DNA of 64,000 bases. Source: an uncultured Pelagibacteraceae bacterium. GTDB lineage: Bacteria; Pseudomonadota; Alphaproteobacteria; Pelagibacterales; Pelagibacteraceae. Location: contig CACKBK010000001.1 in assembly GCA_902598425.1 (NCBI GenBank), positions 1 to 64,000 of the forward strand, written 5' to 3'. Below, in pieces: positions 9,490 through 19,438 of this stretch. Every line of letters begins with the position of its first letter. The stretch's first letter is position 1. Under the pieces are notes generated by a model. The model was not told the origin of the DNA. It saw only the letters and a program-made list of their open reading frames with translations, and ran no database searches. The position numbers and the translations under genes were made by a program.

Positions 9490-9586
9490 AACATGTCCCT
9501 GAATATTTATAGACTATTTTTCACAAAAATTAAGGCAATAATTTGAAAAAACTAATTTTATACAGTAAATATATCGTTTCCTAAAT

Positions 9587-9662
9587 GCCCCTTTAACTCA
9601 GGTAGTAGAGTATTTCCATGGTAAGGAAAAAGTCGTCCGTGCAAGTCGGGCAAGGGGCACCA
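9587..9662 (+). tRNA. tRNA-Thr (anticodon GGT), CCA encoded
   Basis: GCCCCTT...ACTC-AGGTAGTA-GAGT...TTTCC-ATGGTAA-GGAAA...GTCCG-TGCAAGT-CGGGC-AAGGGGC-A-CCA. All stems pair. Confidence 0.92.
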
Positions 9663-10385
9663 CTACCTTTTAAAAAAGTATTTTCTCAAAATAAATGTAA
9701 TTCCAAATAAAAATATTATTGCAAATATGGGCAAATAAATTTCTTTAGACTGCAAAAGATCCAAAATTTTTGGAAGGTTGTCGCTCTCGTAAATTTTTTT
9801 TTCTATTGCAGATCCAAGTGAGCAAACTATGAAAGCTTGTATAATTACTCCTATCAAAGTTCCAAAAAAATAAAACTTTAATTTTATATCAAACAAAACT
9901 GGAATTAGGTTTTGTATTTGAGTTGGTATACCTCCTATAAATCTTAAAATAGCAACAGCAAAAAATTGATTTTCTTTTATTTTATTATTTAAATATTCAA
10001 AATTATTTTGGATTTTTTCTTTAATAAAATCTTTGAAAAAAAAGCTTGCAACTATAAAAGTAACACTTGCACCTAATGCAAATGTCAAAGAAAATATTGC
10101 AGTTCCTAAATATGGTCCAAAAATAAAACCACAAATTAATCCTAATGGGAAACCAAATCCTTGAAGTACAGATATCCAAATTATTCCAAATATTACAAAA
10201 CTTATAAATGTATAAATTAAATTGTTTTGTCTAAATTCTATTAAATACTCTGTATTTGATTTGATGAAACTATAGGATGTAAGCTCCTTTAGACCGATTT
10301 TTGTAATTAGCAAATATAAAAATATTCCTAAGAATACAATATATGAGATGCCTAATATAATTTTTAATTTTTTCATTGTTTGCAT
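9663..10385 (-). CDS. TVP38/TMEM64 (DedA-superfamily-like) membrane protein
   Basis: FPLGLICGFIFGPYLGTAIFSLTFALGASVTFIVA...RFIGGIPTQIQNLIPVL; multiple TM segments. Confidence 0.75.
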   Translation of the reverse strand: MQTMKKLKIILGISYIVFLGIFLYLLITKIGLKELTSYSFIKSNTEYLIEFRQNNLIYTFISFVIFGIIWISVLQGFGFPLGLICGFIFGPYLGTAIFSLTFALGASVTFIVASFFFKDFIKEKIQNNFEYLNNKIKENQFFAVAILRFIGGIPTQIQNLIPVLFDIKLKFYFFGTLIGVIIQAFIVCSLGSAIEKKIYESDNLPKILDLLQSKEIYLPIFAIIFLFGITFILRKYFFKR

Positions 10386-10442
10386 ATTATAAATTTTACA
10401 TTATAAGTACTAAAAATTTTAATACTACTTAATTGAAATCTT

Positions 10443-10577
10443 ATGAAAAGAACCTATCAACCAAGTAAATTAGTCAGAAAAAGAAGACATGGATTTAGAT
10501 CAAAAATGAATTCTAAGGGTGGTAGAAAATTGTTAGCAAGACGAAGGGCTAAAGGCAGAAAAAAACTAACTGTTTAA
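10443..10577 (+). CDS. rpmH: Ribosomal protein bL34
   Basis: Read directly: [44 protein letters not shown]; not in ORF track (44 aa). Confidence 0.98.
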   Translation: MKRTYQPSKLVRKRRHGFRSKMNSKGGRKLLARRRAKGRKKLTV

Positions 10578-10921
10578 TGAAATCAAAGATAGTTAGTCTT
10601 TCTAAAAACACAGAATTTTTATCACTATTGAGTGGAAAAAAAATTGTAAATAAATACTCAACAATATTTTACAAAAAACTTAAGAATAAAAATTGTAAAT
10701 TTTTAAATATAAGTTTTGTTGCTAAAAAAAAATTGGGAAATGCAGTAATAAGAAATAAAATTAAAAGAAGATTAAGAAATATATTTGACGGAATAGTCAA
10801 AAATAACGAGGTGAACTTTGAATATTCCTATTTATTTATAGCAAAAAAAAATGTTTTTGATGATGATTTTGAAAAAATTAAGGGTATTTTAACGTCTGAT
10901 TTAAAAAAAATAAAAAAGTAA
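10577..10921 (+). CDS. rnpA: Ribonuclease P protein component
   Basis: KKLGNAVIRNKIKRRLRNIF motif; immediately after rpmH (1-nt overlap TAATG). Confidence 0.92.
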   Translation: MKSKIVSLSKNTEFLSLLSGKKIVNKYSTIFYKKLKNKNCKFLNISFVAKKKLGNAVIRNKIKRRLRNIFDGIVKNNEVNFEYSYLFIAKKNVFDDDFEKIKGILTSDLKKIKK

Positions 10922-10922
10922 A

Positions 10923-11159
10923 ATGAAGTTTATTATTATAAAAATAATTAAAATCTATAAGTTATTTATATCTCCATACATTGGTAATAATTGTAGATAC
11001 CTTCCAACATGCTCGGATTATTTTATTGATTGTTTAAATGAGTTTGGACTTTTTAAAGGTTTTTTTCTGGGTTTAAAAAGAGTTTTATCATGCCATCCAA
11101 TTAAATTTCTTGGGGGTGGTCAAGGGTTTGATCCAGTAAAAAGAAAGAAAGTTAAATAA
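10923..11159 (+). CDS. yidD: Membrane protein insertion efficiency factor YidD
   Basis: IIKIYKLFISPYIGNNCRYLPTCSDYFIDCLNEFG...CHP...GGGQGFDPV. Confidence 0.93.
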   Translation: MKFIIIKIIKIYKLFISPYIGNNCRYLPTCSDYFIDCLNEFGLFKGFFLGLKRVLSCHPIKFLGGGQGFDPVKRKKVK

Positions 11160-11161
11160 TT

Positions 11162-12838
11162 ATGGATTCAAAAAATGTAATTGCAGCAATTTCATTGAGT
11201 GCAGCTGTAATAATTTTATATTCTCTTTTCTTTGCGCCAAGTCCGCAGGAACTTAATAAAATAAATAAAGATAACGTTAAAAATGAATTAAGTTCTGAAA
11301 CTCCTATGCTTGAGGAAAATAATAAGTTAACTGAAGTATCAAGGATAGATGCTTTAAATTTAAATAAAAGATTTAGTTTCAAAAATAAACAGATGACAGG
11401 GTCAATATCATTAATAGGTGGAGTTATTGACGATTTAACTTTTGAAAATTACACGCAGACACTTAATGGAAAAGATAAAATTGTATTATTAAATCCAAAA
11501 CAAGTTAAAAACGGTTACTTTGTTGAGACAGGATGGGTAACAAATAATAAAAATATAGATATTCCTAATTCCAAAACAGAGTGGAGTATTAGTGGTAATA
11601 ATAAACTTACACCAAATAATCCTGTTACATTGGTTTGGAAAAATAATCAAAATTTAGAATTTCAAAAAACTTTCAATATTGATGATAATTTTCTATTTAA
11701 TGTTGACCAAAAAATCATTAATAAATCTAAAAAAATATTTAATTTCTATCCGTATGGACAAATCATAAGAAATGAAGCTCCAGAAGTAACAAATTTTTAT
11801 ATCCTGCATGAAGGACTTATAGGTGTTTTTGATGAAGAACTTGTTGAAGAGGATTACGATGATATTGTAGATAAAAAATTTTCAAGAAATGCAGATCAAG
11901 GTTGGTTTGGAATTACAGATAAGTATTGGATTACAACACTTATACCAGATAACAACAAAGAATTTAGATCAGACTTTGATTTTAAAAATAAATTTAGAGC
12001 TAGTTATATAGAAACCGAGCCAATGGAAATTGATGCAAATAGTACTATTACAAGTAATACGAATATAATTATCGCAGCTAAAGAGGTGAATATAATTGAT
12101 GGTTATGCTGAAAGTTTAAAAATAAATAAGTTTGATTTAGCAATTGACTGGGGTTGGTTTTATTTTTTTACAAAAAATTTCTTTTTTGCTATTGACTATT
12201 TTTTCAAGCTAACCGGTAATTTTGGTATTGCAATTGTATTAATAACAATTTGTATAAGAGTCGTTTTCTTTCCACTTGCAAACTACTCATTTAGATCTAT
12301 GGCAAAAATGAAAGTCCTTCAACCTGAGATGACTAGATTAAAGGAGCTTCACAAAGATGATAAAATGAAATTGCAACAGGCTATGATGGCTTTGTATAAA
12401 AAAGAGGGAGTTAATCCTGTTTCCGGTTGTTTACCTATTTTTATACAAATACCTTTCTTTTTTGCCATTTATAAAGTCTTATTCGTTACTCTCGAAATGA
12501 GACATCAGCCGTTTTTTGGATGGATTAAGGATTTATCAGAGCGCGATCCAACTTCAATTTTTAATTTATTTGGATTAATACCTTGGGACCCACCCTCTTT
12601 TTTAATAATTGGGATTTGGCCATGTTTAATGGGACTAACCATGTATTTACAACAAAAACTTAATCCAACTCCTCCTGACCCAATACAACAAAAAATATTT
12701 ATGTTCTTTCCGTTGTTTTTAACAATAATTTTAGCTCCTTTTCCATCAGGATTAGTTATTTATTGGACAATAAATAACGTGCTAACTATGGCTCAGCAGC
12801 TAGTTATTATGAAACAAACAAAAGTTAAAACTAATTAG
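11162..12838 (+). CDS. yidC: Membrane protein insertase YidC
   Basis: N-terminal TM, periplasmic domain, C-terminal LTICIRVVFFPLANYSFRSMAKMKVLQPEM and VSGCLPIFIQIPFFFAIYKVLF. Confidence 0.96.
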   Translation: MDSKNVIAAISLSAAVIILYSLFFAPSPQELNKINKDNVKNELSSETPMLEENNKLTEVSRIDALNLNKRFSFKNKQMTGSISLIGGVIDDLTFENYTQTLNGKDKIVLLNPKQVKNGYFVETGWVTNNKNIDIPNSKTEWSISGNNKLTPNNPVTLVWKNNQNLEFQKTFNIDDNFLFNVDQKIINKSKKIFNFYPYGQIIRNEAPEVTNFYILHEGLIGVFDEELVEEDYDDIVDKKFSRNADQGWFGITDKYWITTLIPDNNKEFRSDFDFKNKFRASYIETEPMEIDANSTITSNTNIIIAAKEVNIIDGYAESLKINKFDLAIDWGWFYFFTKNFFFAIDYFFKLTGNFGIAIVLITICIRVVFFPLANYSFRSMAKMKVLQPEMTRLKELHKDDKMKLQQAMMALYKKEGVNPVSGCLPIFIQIPFFFAIYKVLFVTLEMRHQPFFGWIKDLSERDPTSIFNLFGLIPWDPPSFLIIGIWPCLMGLTMYLQQKLNPTPPDPIQQKIFMFFPLFLTIILAPFPSGLVIYWTINNVLTMAQQLVIMKQTKVKTN

Positions 12839-12843
12839 AATTG

Positions 12844-13692
12844 ATGGATCTCCAAAAAATTTTACCTGAGGCAGGACCTCCAGCTGACCAAGTATCAAAA
12901 TATATTGAGAAGTATAAAAATGATTTAATAGTCATTAAATATGGAGGAAATGTTTTTATAGATAGAGAAATATTTAATAACTTTATTGAGGACATAAGTA
13001 TTCTCAGCAAACTAGGTATTTCAATAGTTATAATTCACGGTGGAGGGCCAAGAATAAAAAGAGAGCTTGATAAATCAAATATTGAGTCAAAATTTATTAG
13101 AGGTTTAAGAGTAACTAGTGAAAAAATTATAAATATAGTTGAAAAAGTCTTGATCGAATTTAATAAAGATATTGTATCTTCATTAAGTGAAAAGGGAATC
13201 AAAGCGATATCTTTAAACACTCAAGAAAATAATGTTATAAATGTTGTGCCTGAGTCTGAAGAGCTAGGTTTTGTTGGAATACCTGATAAAATTAACGTTG
13301 ATATAATTAAAGATAAAATTAATCAGAAATTAATTCCAGTTATTTCCCCTCTAGGGTTAGGAAAGAATAATCAATCATATAATATTAATGGAGATAATGC
13401 TGCTGGTGCTATCGCCAAATCTTTAAAATCTAGAAGACTACTATTGATGACTAATATCGAAGGAGTATTAAACAAAAATAGTAAATTGATAAATGAAATA
13501 TCGTCTTTAGAGATAACAGACATGATAAAAGATGGAACTATTACTGAAGGAATGATTCCTAAAATCAATACCTGTCTGGATGCAATTAATAATGGTGTAA
13601 CTGCTGTTGCAATTATTGATGGAAGAAAAAAACACTCTGTATTATTTGAAATTTTCTCCGACAAAGGTTCAGGAACTTTAATTAGAAAATGA
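12844..13692 (+). CDS. argB: Acetylglutamate kinase
   Basis: VIKYGGNVF, VIIHGGGPRI, YNINGDNAAGAIAKSL, ITEGMIPKINTCLDAINNGV. ATG at 12844 (TTG at 12841 also possible). Confidence 0.94.
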   Translation: MDLQKILPEAGPPADQVSKYIEKYKNDLIVIKYGGNVFIDREIFNNFIEDISILSKLGISIVIIHGGGPRIKRELDKSNIESKFIRGLRVTSEKIINIVEKVLIEFNKDIVSSLSEKGIKAISLNTQENNVINVVPESEELGFVGIPDKINVDIIKDKINQKLIPVISPLGLGKNNQSYNINGDNAAGAIAKSLKSRRLLLMTNIEGVLNKNSKLINEISSLEITDMIKDGTITEGMIPKINTCLDAINNGVTAVAIIDGRKKHSVLFEIFSDKGSGTLIRK

Positions 13693-14378
13693 ATTTAAAA
13701 GATAAAAAATACCTTTTGCTTGATCTTGATGGTGTTTGTTATGGAAAACATAATAACTATTCTTTAGAAAAAGTTTTTGGTCAGGTTTCAAAAAGAATGA
13801 CAAAATTTATATCTGAAAGGCTTAGTATAAATATGAATGATGCCAAAGAATTACAAACCAATTATTTTTACAAATATAATACCAGTTTAAATGGCCTAAT
13901 GATACATCATGATATACCCCCTGAAGAATTTTTATCTTATGTTCACTCTATTGATTTAAGTTTTATGAAAGAAGATAAGATTATGAGAAATGAGTTAGTA
14001 CAATTAGATATGGAAAAATTTATTTTTACCAATGGTAGTGCAGAGCATGCAAAAAATATATTAACCCATCTCGGAGTATATGATTTATTTGGAAGAGATA
14101 AAATTTTTGATATTCAGGATGCAGGGTATGTTCCAAAGCCTGAAGCAAAAACTTTCGATTTAATGGTAAAAAAATTTGGCATTAATCCAAATGAAACTAT
14201 CTACATTGAAGATATTGCCAAAAATCTGAGTATTGGTCATGAAAGAGGATGTACAACTGTTTGGTTGATTAATGACGAGCATTTTGGAAAGATGGACTCT
14301 GATAAAGATTATATTTCCCACAAAATTGAAAATCTGTCTTTATTTCTTAAAGAAATAAGGTTATTAAAAAGTAAATAA
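13689..14378 (+). CDS. HAD-superfamily hydrolase (pyrimidine 5'-nucleotidase-like)
   Basis: LLLDLDGVCYG, FIFTNGSAEHAKNIL, YIEDIAKNLSIGHERGCTTVWL. Confidence 0.8.
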   Translation: MNLKDKKYLLLDLDGVCYGKHNNYSLEKVFGQVSKRMTKFISERLSINMNDAKELQTNYFYKYNTSLNGLMIHHDIPPEEFLSYVHSIDLSFMKEDKIMRNELVQLDMEKFIFTNGSAEHAKNILTHLGVYDLFGRDKIFDIQDAGYVPKPEAKTFDLMVKKFGINPNETIYIEDIAKNLSIGHERGCTTVWLINDEHFGKMDSDKDYISHKIENLSLFLKEIRLLKSK

Positions 14379-14384
14379 ATTGTT

Positions 14385-15212
14385 ATGACATTAGAAAAAA
14401 TTATAAATGACGCTTGGGAGAAAAAAGACCAAATAAACCAAAACTCAGATCAATCGATTAAAGATGCTATAAATCAAGTTATAAAGGATTTAGATAGCGG
14501 TAAAGCTAGAGTTGCTGAAAAAATTAATGGAGAATGGAAAACTCATCAACATCTTAAAAAAGCTATCATGCTAAGTTTTAAAATATATCCAATGGAAAAC
14601 TTAAATGGCCCTTACAGTAGCTGGTATGACAAATCACATTTATTGAAAGGTAAAACAGCAGGTTGGTCAAAAGAGGACCATGAAAAAGCTGGCTTTAGAA
14701 TGGTTCCTAATTCTCCAGTTAGGAAAGGATCGTTTGTTGGTAAAAATGCTGTGTTAATGCCATGTTATGTAAATATTGGAGCATATATTGATGAGGGAAC
14801 AATGATAGACACATTTGCAAGAGCGGGTAGCTGCTGTCAAATTGGAAAAAATTGTCATATCTCAGCTGGATCAGGAGTTGGTGGAGTTTTAGAACCAGCA
14901 CAAGCTTTGCCTACAATAATCGAGGACAATGTTTTTCTTGGAGCTATGTCAGAAGTAGTTGAAGGAGTTATTGTTGGAGAGGGTTCAGTTTTAAGTATGG
15001 GTATGTATATTGGTCAATCAACCAAGATTGTAGATCGAAAAACAGGAAAAATTACTTATGGAAAAATACCACCTTACTCGGTAGTTGTTCCAGGTTCATT
15101 GCCTGATAAAAATAATCCATCTGCTCCATCTTTATATTGTGCTGTTATAATTAAACAGGTTGATGAGAAAACTAGATCGAAAACATCTATTAATGATCTA
15201 TTAAGAGATTAA
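14385..15212 (+). CDS. dapD: 2,3,4,5-tetrahydropyridine-2,6-dicarboxylate N-succinyltransferase
   Basis: LbetaH hexapeptide repeats; [56 protein letters not shown]. Confidence 0.95.
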   Translation: MTLEKIINDAWEKKDQINQNSDQSIKDAINQVIKDLDSGKARVAEKINGEWKTHQHLKKAIMLSFKIYPMENLNGPYSSWYDKSHLLKGKTAGWSKEDHEKAGFRMVPNSPVRKGSFVGKNAVLMPCYVNIGAYIDEGTMIDTFARAGSCCQIGKNCHISAGSGVGGVLEPAQALPTIIEDNVFLGAMSEVVEGVIVGEGSVLSMGMYIGQSTKIVDRKTGKITYGKIPPYSVVVPGSLPDKNNPSAPSLYCAVIIKQVDEKTRSKTSINDLLRD

Positions 15213-15214
15213 AA

Positions 15215-16372
15215 ATGAAAATTTTAAATGAGTTACAATTAGCAAAAGAGCTAATTAAATTTCCTTCAATTACTCCGGTTGATGCAGGTGTAATGAAGTT
15301 TTTAGAAAAAAATTTGAAAAAACTTGGTTTCAAAACAAAAATAATAGAATTTAAAGAAAAAGGTTTTAAACCTGTTAAAAATTTATATGCAAAATTAGGT
15401 ACTAAAGAACCAAATTTATGTTATGCAGGTCACTTGGATGTAGTGCCTCCAGGAAATATAAAAGATTGGACAATAAAACCGTTTAGCCCATCAGTAAAAA
15501 AAGGCTATTTGATTGGAAGAGGTGCAAACGATATGAAAGGCTCTATAGCAGCGTTTGTTTCTGCTGTAAGTACTTTTTTATCAAAAAATAATAAATTTAA
15601 TGGATCAATTAGTTTGCTAATTACAGGCGACGAAGAAGGTGATGCAATCAATGGTACGAGAAAAGTAGTTGAATATTTAAAAAAAAAAAGAGAGAAAATT
15701 AATTTTTGTTTAGTTGGGGAACCAACAAATCCAAATGTACTAGGTGAGATGATAAAAATTGGTCGTAGAGGTAGTTTGACTGGTAAATTAACTATATTGG
15801 GTCTACAAGGTCACGTAGCGTATCCACATAGAGCAAATAACCCGTCAACAATAATTGTCAAAATTTTAAAGGAATTAAAAGAGATAAGATTTGATAAAGG
15901 TACAAAAAATTTTCAACCTACAAATCTAGAAGTGACTAAAATAAATATAAATAATACTGCTGACAATGTTATACCAGCAGAAGCTGAGGCAACATTTAAT
16001 ATAAGATTTAACAATAAGCATTCTTCTAAATCTTTAAAAAAAAGACTTAATATAATTTTCAAAAAAATAAGTAAAAAACATAAATCTAAATTTAAAATTG
16101 AGTATAGGGTTTCAGGTGAAGCTTTTTTGACTAAGCCTAACAAGACAACATTTATGGTTCAAAATGTTATAAAAAAAATTACTAAAATTAAGCCAAAATT
16201 GTCCACCACAGGTGGAACTTCGGACCTACGTTTTATAAAAGCTATATGTCCTGGTCTTGAATTTGGTTTGGTTGGTAAAACTATGCACAAAGTAGACGAA
16301 GCAGTATCTTTGAAAGATTTAAAAAAACTGAACAAAATTTATTTAAATATTTTACAAAATTATTTTAAGTGA
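15215..16372 (+). CDS. dapE: Succinyl-diaminopimelate desuccinylase
   Basis: M20 peptidase: AGHLDVVPPG, GRGANDMKGSIAAF, GDEEGDAINGT, GRRGSLTGKL. Ends in TGA. Confidence 0.93.
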   Translation: MKILNELQLAKELIKFPSITPVDAGVMKFLEKNLKKLGFKTKIIEFKEKGFKPVKNLYAKLGTKEPNLCYAGHLDVVPPGNIKDWTIKPFSPSVKKGYLIGRGANDMKGSIAAFVSAVSTFLSKNNKFNGSISLLITGDEEGDAINGTRKVVEYLKKKREKINFCLVGEPTNPNVLGEMIKIGRRGSLTGKLTILGLQGHVAYPHRANNPSTIIVKILKELKEIRFDKGTKNFQPTNLEVTKININNTADNVIPAEAEATFNIRFNNKHSSKSLKKRLNIIFKKISKKHKSKFKIEYRVSGEAFLTKPNKTTFMVQNVIKKITKIKPKLSTTGGTSDLRFIKAICPGLEFGLVGKTMHKVDEAVSLKDLKKLNKIYLNILQNYFK

Positions 16373-17292
16373 AGACTGCAATCATTAGCTCTGACTCTTA
16401 TGAAAAACATATCACAGGAGATGGTCACCCTGAACAACCAAAAAGGGTAATTGCAATTAAAGAAAAATTAAAGAAGAGAAAAGATCTAATATGGGAAAAA
16501 CCAGACAAAGTGCCAGAAGAAATTTTATCAATGACTCATTCAAAGGACTACATTGAAAATTTAAAAAACTCCTTTCCACAAAAAGGTCTTAAATTCTTAG
16601 ATGGGGATACAGTTGTTTCACCTGATAGCAAAGAAGCTGTTTTTGACGCAGCAGGTTCAACAATTAGAGCAATAGATGGAATTGAAAATAATCAATTCAA
16701 AAATGCTTTTTGTTTAGCGAGACCACCCGGACATCATGCTGAAAAAAATAAAGCTATGGGATTTTGTTGTATTTCAAATGCGGGTGTCGCAACGAACTAT
16801 TTAATTAATAAATACAATTACAAAAAAATTGCTTGTGTTGATTTTGATGTTCACTGGGGGAATGGAAATTATGATGTTATGCGAGGTAATAAAAATTCTT
16901 TATATATTTCTACTCACCAATATCCTTTTTACCCAGGAGGCGGAACAGATAAAGATAAGGGGGACTTTAACAACTCTTTAAATATCCCTTTGCCTGCTGG
17001 TACTAACTCTGAGGAATACTTTAATGCTTTTGATAGAGTTTTAGAAAGGTTGGTAAGATACAAACCCGACTTTCTTTTGTTTTCTGCAGGCTTTGACGCA
17101 CATAAAGACGATCCCTTGGCACAGTTTGAGTTAAGCTCAAAAGATTTTTATGAAATAACGAAAAGAACATTAATTGCAACTAACAAATTTACTAATGGAA
17201 AAGTCGTTTCTATTTTAGAGGGAGGATATGACTTAAACGCACTTGCCGAAAGTGCTAACGAGCATGTTAACGCACTTTTAGAATTTTGTTGA
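16369..17292 (+). CDS. Histone deacetylase-family (AcuC/acetylpolyamine amidohydrolase-like) deacetylase
   Basis: RPPGHHAEKNKAMGFC, ACVDFDVHWGNGN, ISTHQYPFYPGGG, EGGYDL. GTG start overlaps dapE TGA; ends in TGA. Confidence 0.92.
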   Translation: MKTAIISSDSYEKHITGDGHPEQPKRVIAIKEKLKKRKDLIWEKPDKVPEEILSMTHSKDYIENLKNSFPQKGLKFLDGDTVVSPDSKEAVFDAAGSTIRAIDGIENNQFKNAFCLARPPGHHAEKNKAMGFCCISNAGVATNYLINKYNYKKIACVDFDVHWGNGNYDVMRGNKNSLYISTHQYPFYPGGGTDKDKGDFNNSLNIPLPAGTNSEEYFNAFDRVLERLVRYKPDFLLFSAGFDAHKDDPLAQFELSSKDFYEITKRTLIATNKFTNGKVVSILEGGYDLNALAESANEHVNALLEFC

Positions 17293-17322
17293 TTAAATAA
17301 ATATTCTTTATAGATAAGACAC

Positions 17323-17793
17323 ATGAAGCTATATAAAGTTATAAAATCAAATATAGATAAAAAGGGATTAGTTGCAGCTAGAAATATTAAATCTGGAACT
17401 AGAATAATTCGCTATAAAGGAAAAATAATTTCAAATAAAAAAGTTGAAGAAAATCCAAAATTTGACAACACTAAGGACATTTATTTATTCGATTTAAATA
17501 AAAGATTTTCTTTAGATGGAGATTTTTCTTGGAACACAGCAAGACTTATTAATCATTCGTGTAGTCCAAATTGTGAAGTTGAGGGCACTGGATTTAAGAT
17601 TTGGGTAACAGCAATTCGTGATATAAAAAAAAATGAGGAACTTACGTATGACTATGGATTTAGCTATGATTCTGATTATAAACAATTTCCTTGCAAATGT
17701 AGATCTAAAAATTGTTGTGGATATATAGTTCGAGAAGAAAGTCGATGGAGAATAAACAAAAAATATAAGAAGAGCTTACGAATTAGTAGATAA
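17323..17793 (+). CDS. SET-domain protein with post-SET cysteine motif (putative lysine methyltransferase)
   Basis: ARLINHSCSPNCEVEG, NEELTYDYGF, and CKCRSKNCCGYI post-SET motif. Confidence 0.92.
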   Translation: MKLYKVIKSNIDKKGLVAARNIKSGTRIIRYKGKIISNKKVEENPKFDNTKDIYLFDLNKRFSLDGDFSWNTARLINHSCSPNCEVEGTGFKIWVTAIRDIKKNEELTYDYGFSYDSDYKQFPCKCRSKNCCGYIVREESRWRINKKYKKSLRISR

Positions 17794-18523
17794 CCTTTTC
17801 CAGAAATAATCCATACGGTGGTGCTGGTGGAGCACACAATTTTCTTTTCTTTGAAACTAAAACAGCTTTAAATTTTTTTATATTCCACTTTTTTTCTCCT
17901 AAAACTTTCAAACATCCAACCATAGATCTTACCTGTTGTTGTAAAAAAGACTTAGATTTGAATTTTATCACGATCAAATTTTTACTTTTTTTTACTCTGA
18001 TATAATTCATGGTTTTAATTGGACTTTTTGCTGAGCATGTAGAGGCTCTGAAAGTAGAGAAGTCTTTTTTTCCTTCTAATAACTTTGCTCCTTTTTTCAT
18101 TGTTTGAATATCTATTTTATTTTTAATGTGCCATCCTCTATTCATGAAAATTGATGGATTACTCTCTCTATTAAATATTACGTATTTATAAATCCTAAAT
18201 TTAGCTGAATATCTTGCGTGAAAATCATTTTTTTTTTTTATTATTGAAATAATTGAAATTAACTTTTTTTTTAAAAAGTAATTCAGAGAATTTAATAACT
18301 TTTTTTTATTATTAATAATTTTTGTAGTTTCAAAATGTGCTGATTGCTCTAATGCATGCACCCCAGCATCAGTTCGCCCGGCTCCTATCAATTTAACTTG
18401 TGTTTTGAGTAACCTAGATAGTATTATTTCAATAGCTTTTTGAACAGAATTTCCTTTTTTTTGTGTTTGCCATCCAATAAATTTTGTGCCCTCATACTCT
18501 ATCAATATTTGGTATCTATACAT
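17783..18523 (-). CDS. truA: tRNA pseudouridine(38-40) synthase TruA
   Basis: YEGTKFIGWQTQKKGNSVQKAIE, GAGRTDAGVHALEQSAHF. Confidence 0.95.
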   Translation of the reverse strand: MYRYQILIEYEGTKFIGWQTQKKGNSVQKAIEIILSRLLKTQVKLIGAGRTDAGVHALEQSAHFETTKIINNKKKLLNSLNYFLKKKLISIISIIKKKNDFHARYSAKFRIYKYVIFNRESNPSIFMNRGWHIKNKIDIQTMKKGAKLLEGKKDFSTFRASTCSAKSPIKTMNYIRVKKSKNLIVIKFKSKSFLQQQVRSMVGCLKVLGEKKWNIKKFKAVLVSKKRKLCAPPAPPYGLFLEKVIY

Positions 18524-19436
18524 TGCTTATAAAAAGACCTTTTTTAATTTGAGAGCCTAATAAGAATTCTGCTGTTTTTTGAGGCTTTTTTCCCTCTCTC
18601 TGTATCATCATGACTTTAATAGACTTTTCTTTACAAGCAATCTCTAAGCTATCTCCAATAATTTCACCAGGCTTTCCACTCAGATTATTTAATTCAGCTT
18701 TAAGAATTTTGTATCTAGCTCCTTGGAAGATAAAATGAGCACCATTTAATCCATTTATTTTTGCGATAACACTCTTTGCTGGTGTGTTCCAATCAATACT
18801 ACTCTCTTTGTTATTAATTTTTTTTGCATAAGTAGCCTTGCTGTGGTCTTGATCTTTAAATTTAGCTTTGTCATCTAATATGTCATCGATATCATCTAAT
18901 ATTTTTTCAACTGCTAAATCAGATAATTTTTCTGATAAATCATCTGAGCTATCCTTTTCATTGATATCAATTTCATAAGACTTACATACAGGTCCTTCAT
19001 CTAATTGAGAATTAATTTTCATAATACTTATTCCAGTTTTTTTTTCTAAATTCATTATGGCTCTTTGAATTGGAGCAGCTCCTCTATATTTAGGGAGTAA
19101 AGACGCATGAATATTTATAAATCCTTTTTTAGTTAAATTTAAAAAACTTTCAGGAATGATTTGACCATATGCTATCACTAGGCACATATCAGCATTTATA
19201 TCTTTTAAATACTCATACTCTTGTTGATTATTCTTTAAAGTGACTGGTGTTCTAACTTCTAAACTCAAAGTTTCAGAAATTGAATGAACAGGAGATTTGG
19301 TTACTCTCATACCTCTATTAGATTTTTTTGGAGCTTGTGTATAAACAGTAGCTATGGGATATCCATTCTGATACAGAGATTTTAATATTTTTACAGCAAA
19401 AACAGACGTACCCATAAAAACAATTTTTTTAAGCAT
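18516..19436 (-). CDS. fmt: Methionyl-tRNA formyltransferase
   Basis: IVFMGTSVFAVKIL, INIHASLLPKYRGAAPIQRAIM. Confidence 0.95.
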   Translation of the reverse strand: MLKKIVFMGTSVFAVKILKSLYQNGYPIATVYTQAPKKSNRGMRVTKSPVHSISETLSLEVRTPVTLKNNQQEYEYLKDINADMCLVIAYGQIIPESFLNLTKKGFINIHASLLPKYRGAAPIQRAIMNLEKKTGISIMKINSQLDEGPVCKSYEIDINEKDSSDDLSEKLSDLAVEKILDDIDDILDDKAKFKDQDHSKATYAKKINNKESSIDWNTPAKSVIAKINGLNGAHFIFQGARYKILKAELNNLSGKPGEIIGDSLEIACKEKSIKVMMIQREGKKPQKTAEFLLGSQIKKGLFISNV

Positions 19437-19438
19437 TT

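Noticed and set aside
9284-9546. Overlapping plus-strand ORFs (62 and 67 aa) and an alternate minus-frame ORF (9309..9494)
   Set aside because: Alternative frames of the 69-aa charged ORF; only the 9280..9489 frame continues the operon with overlapping starts and stops.
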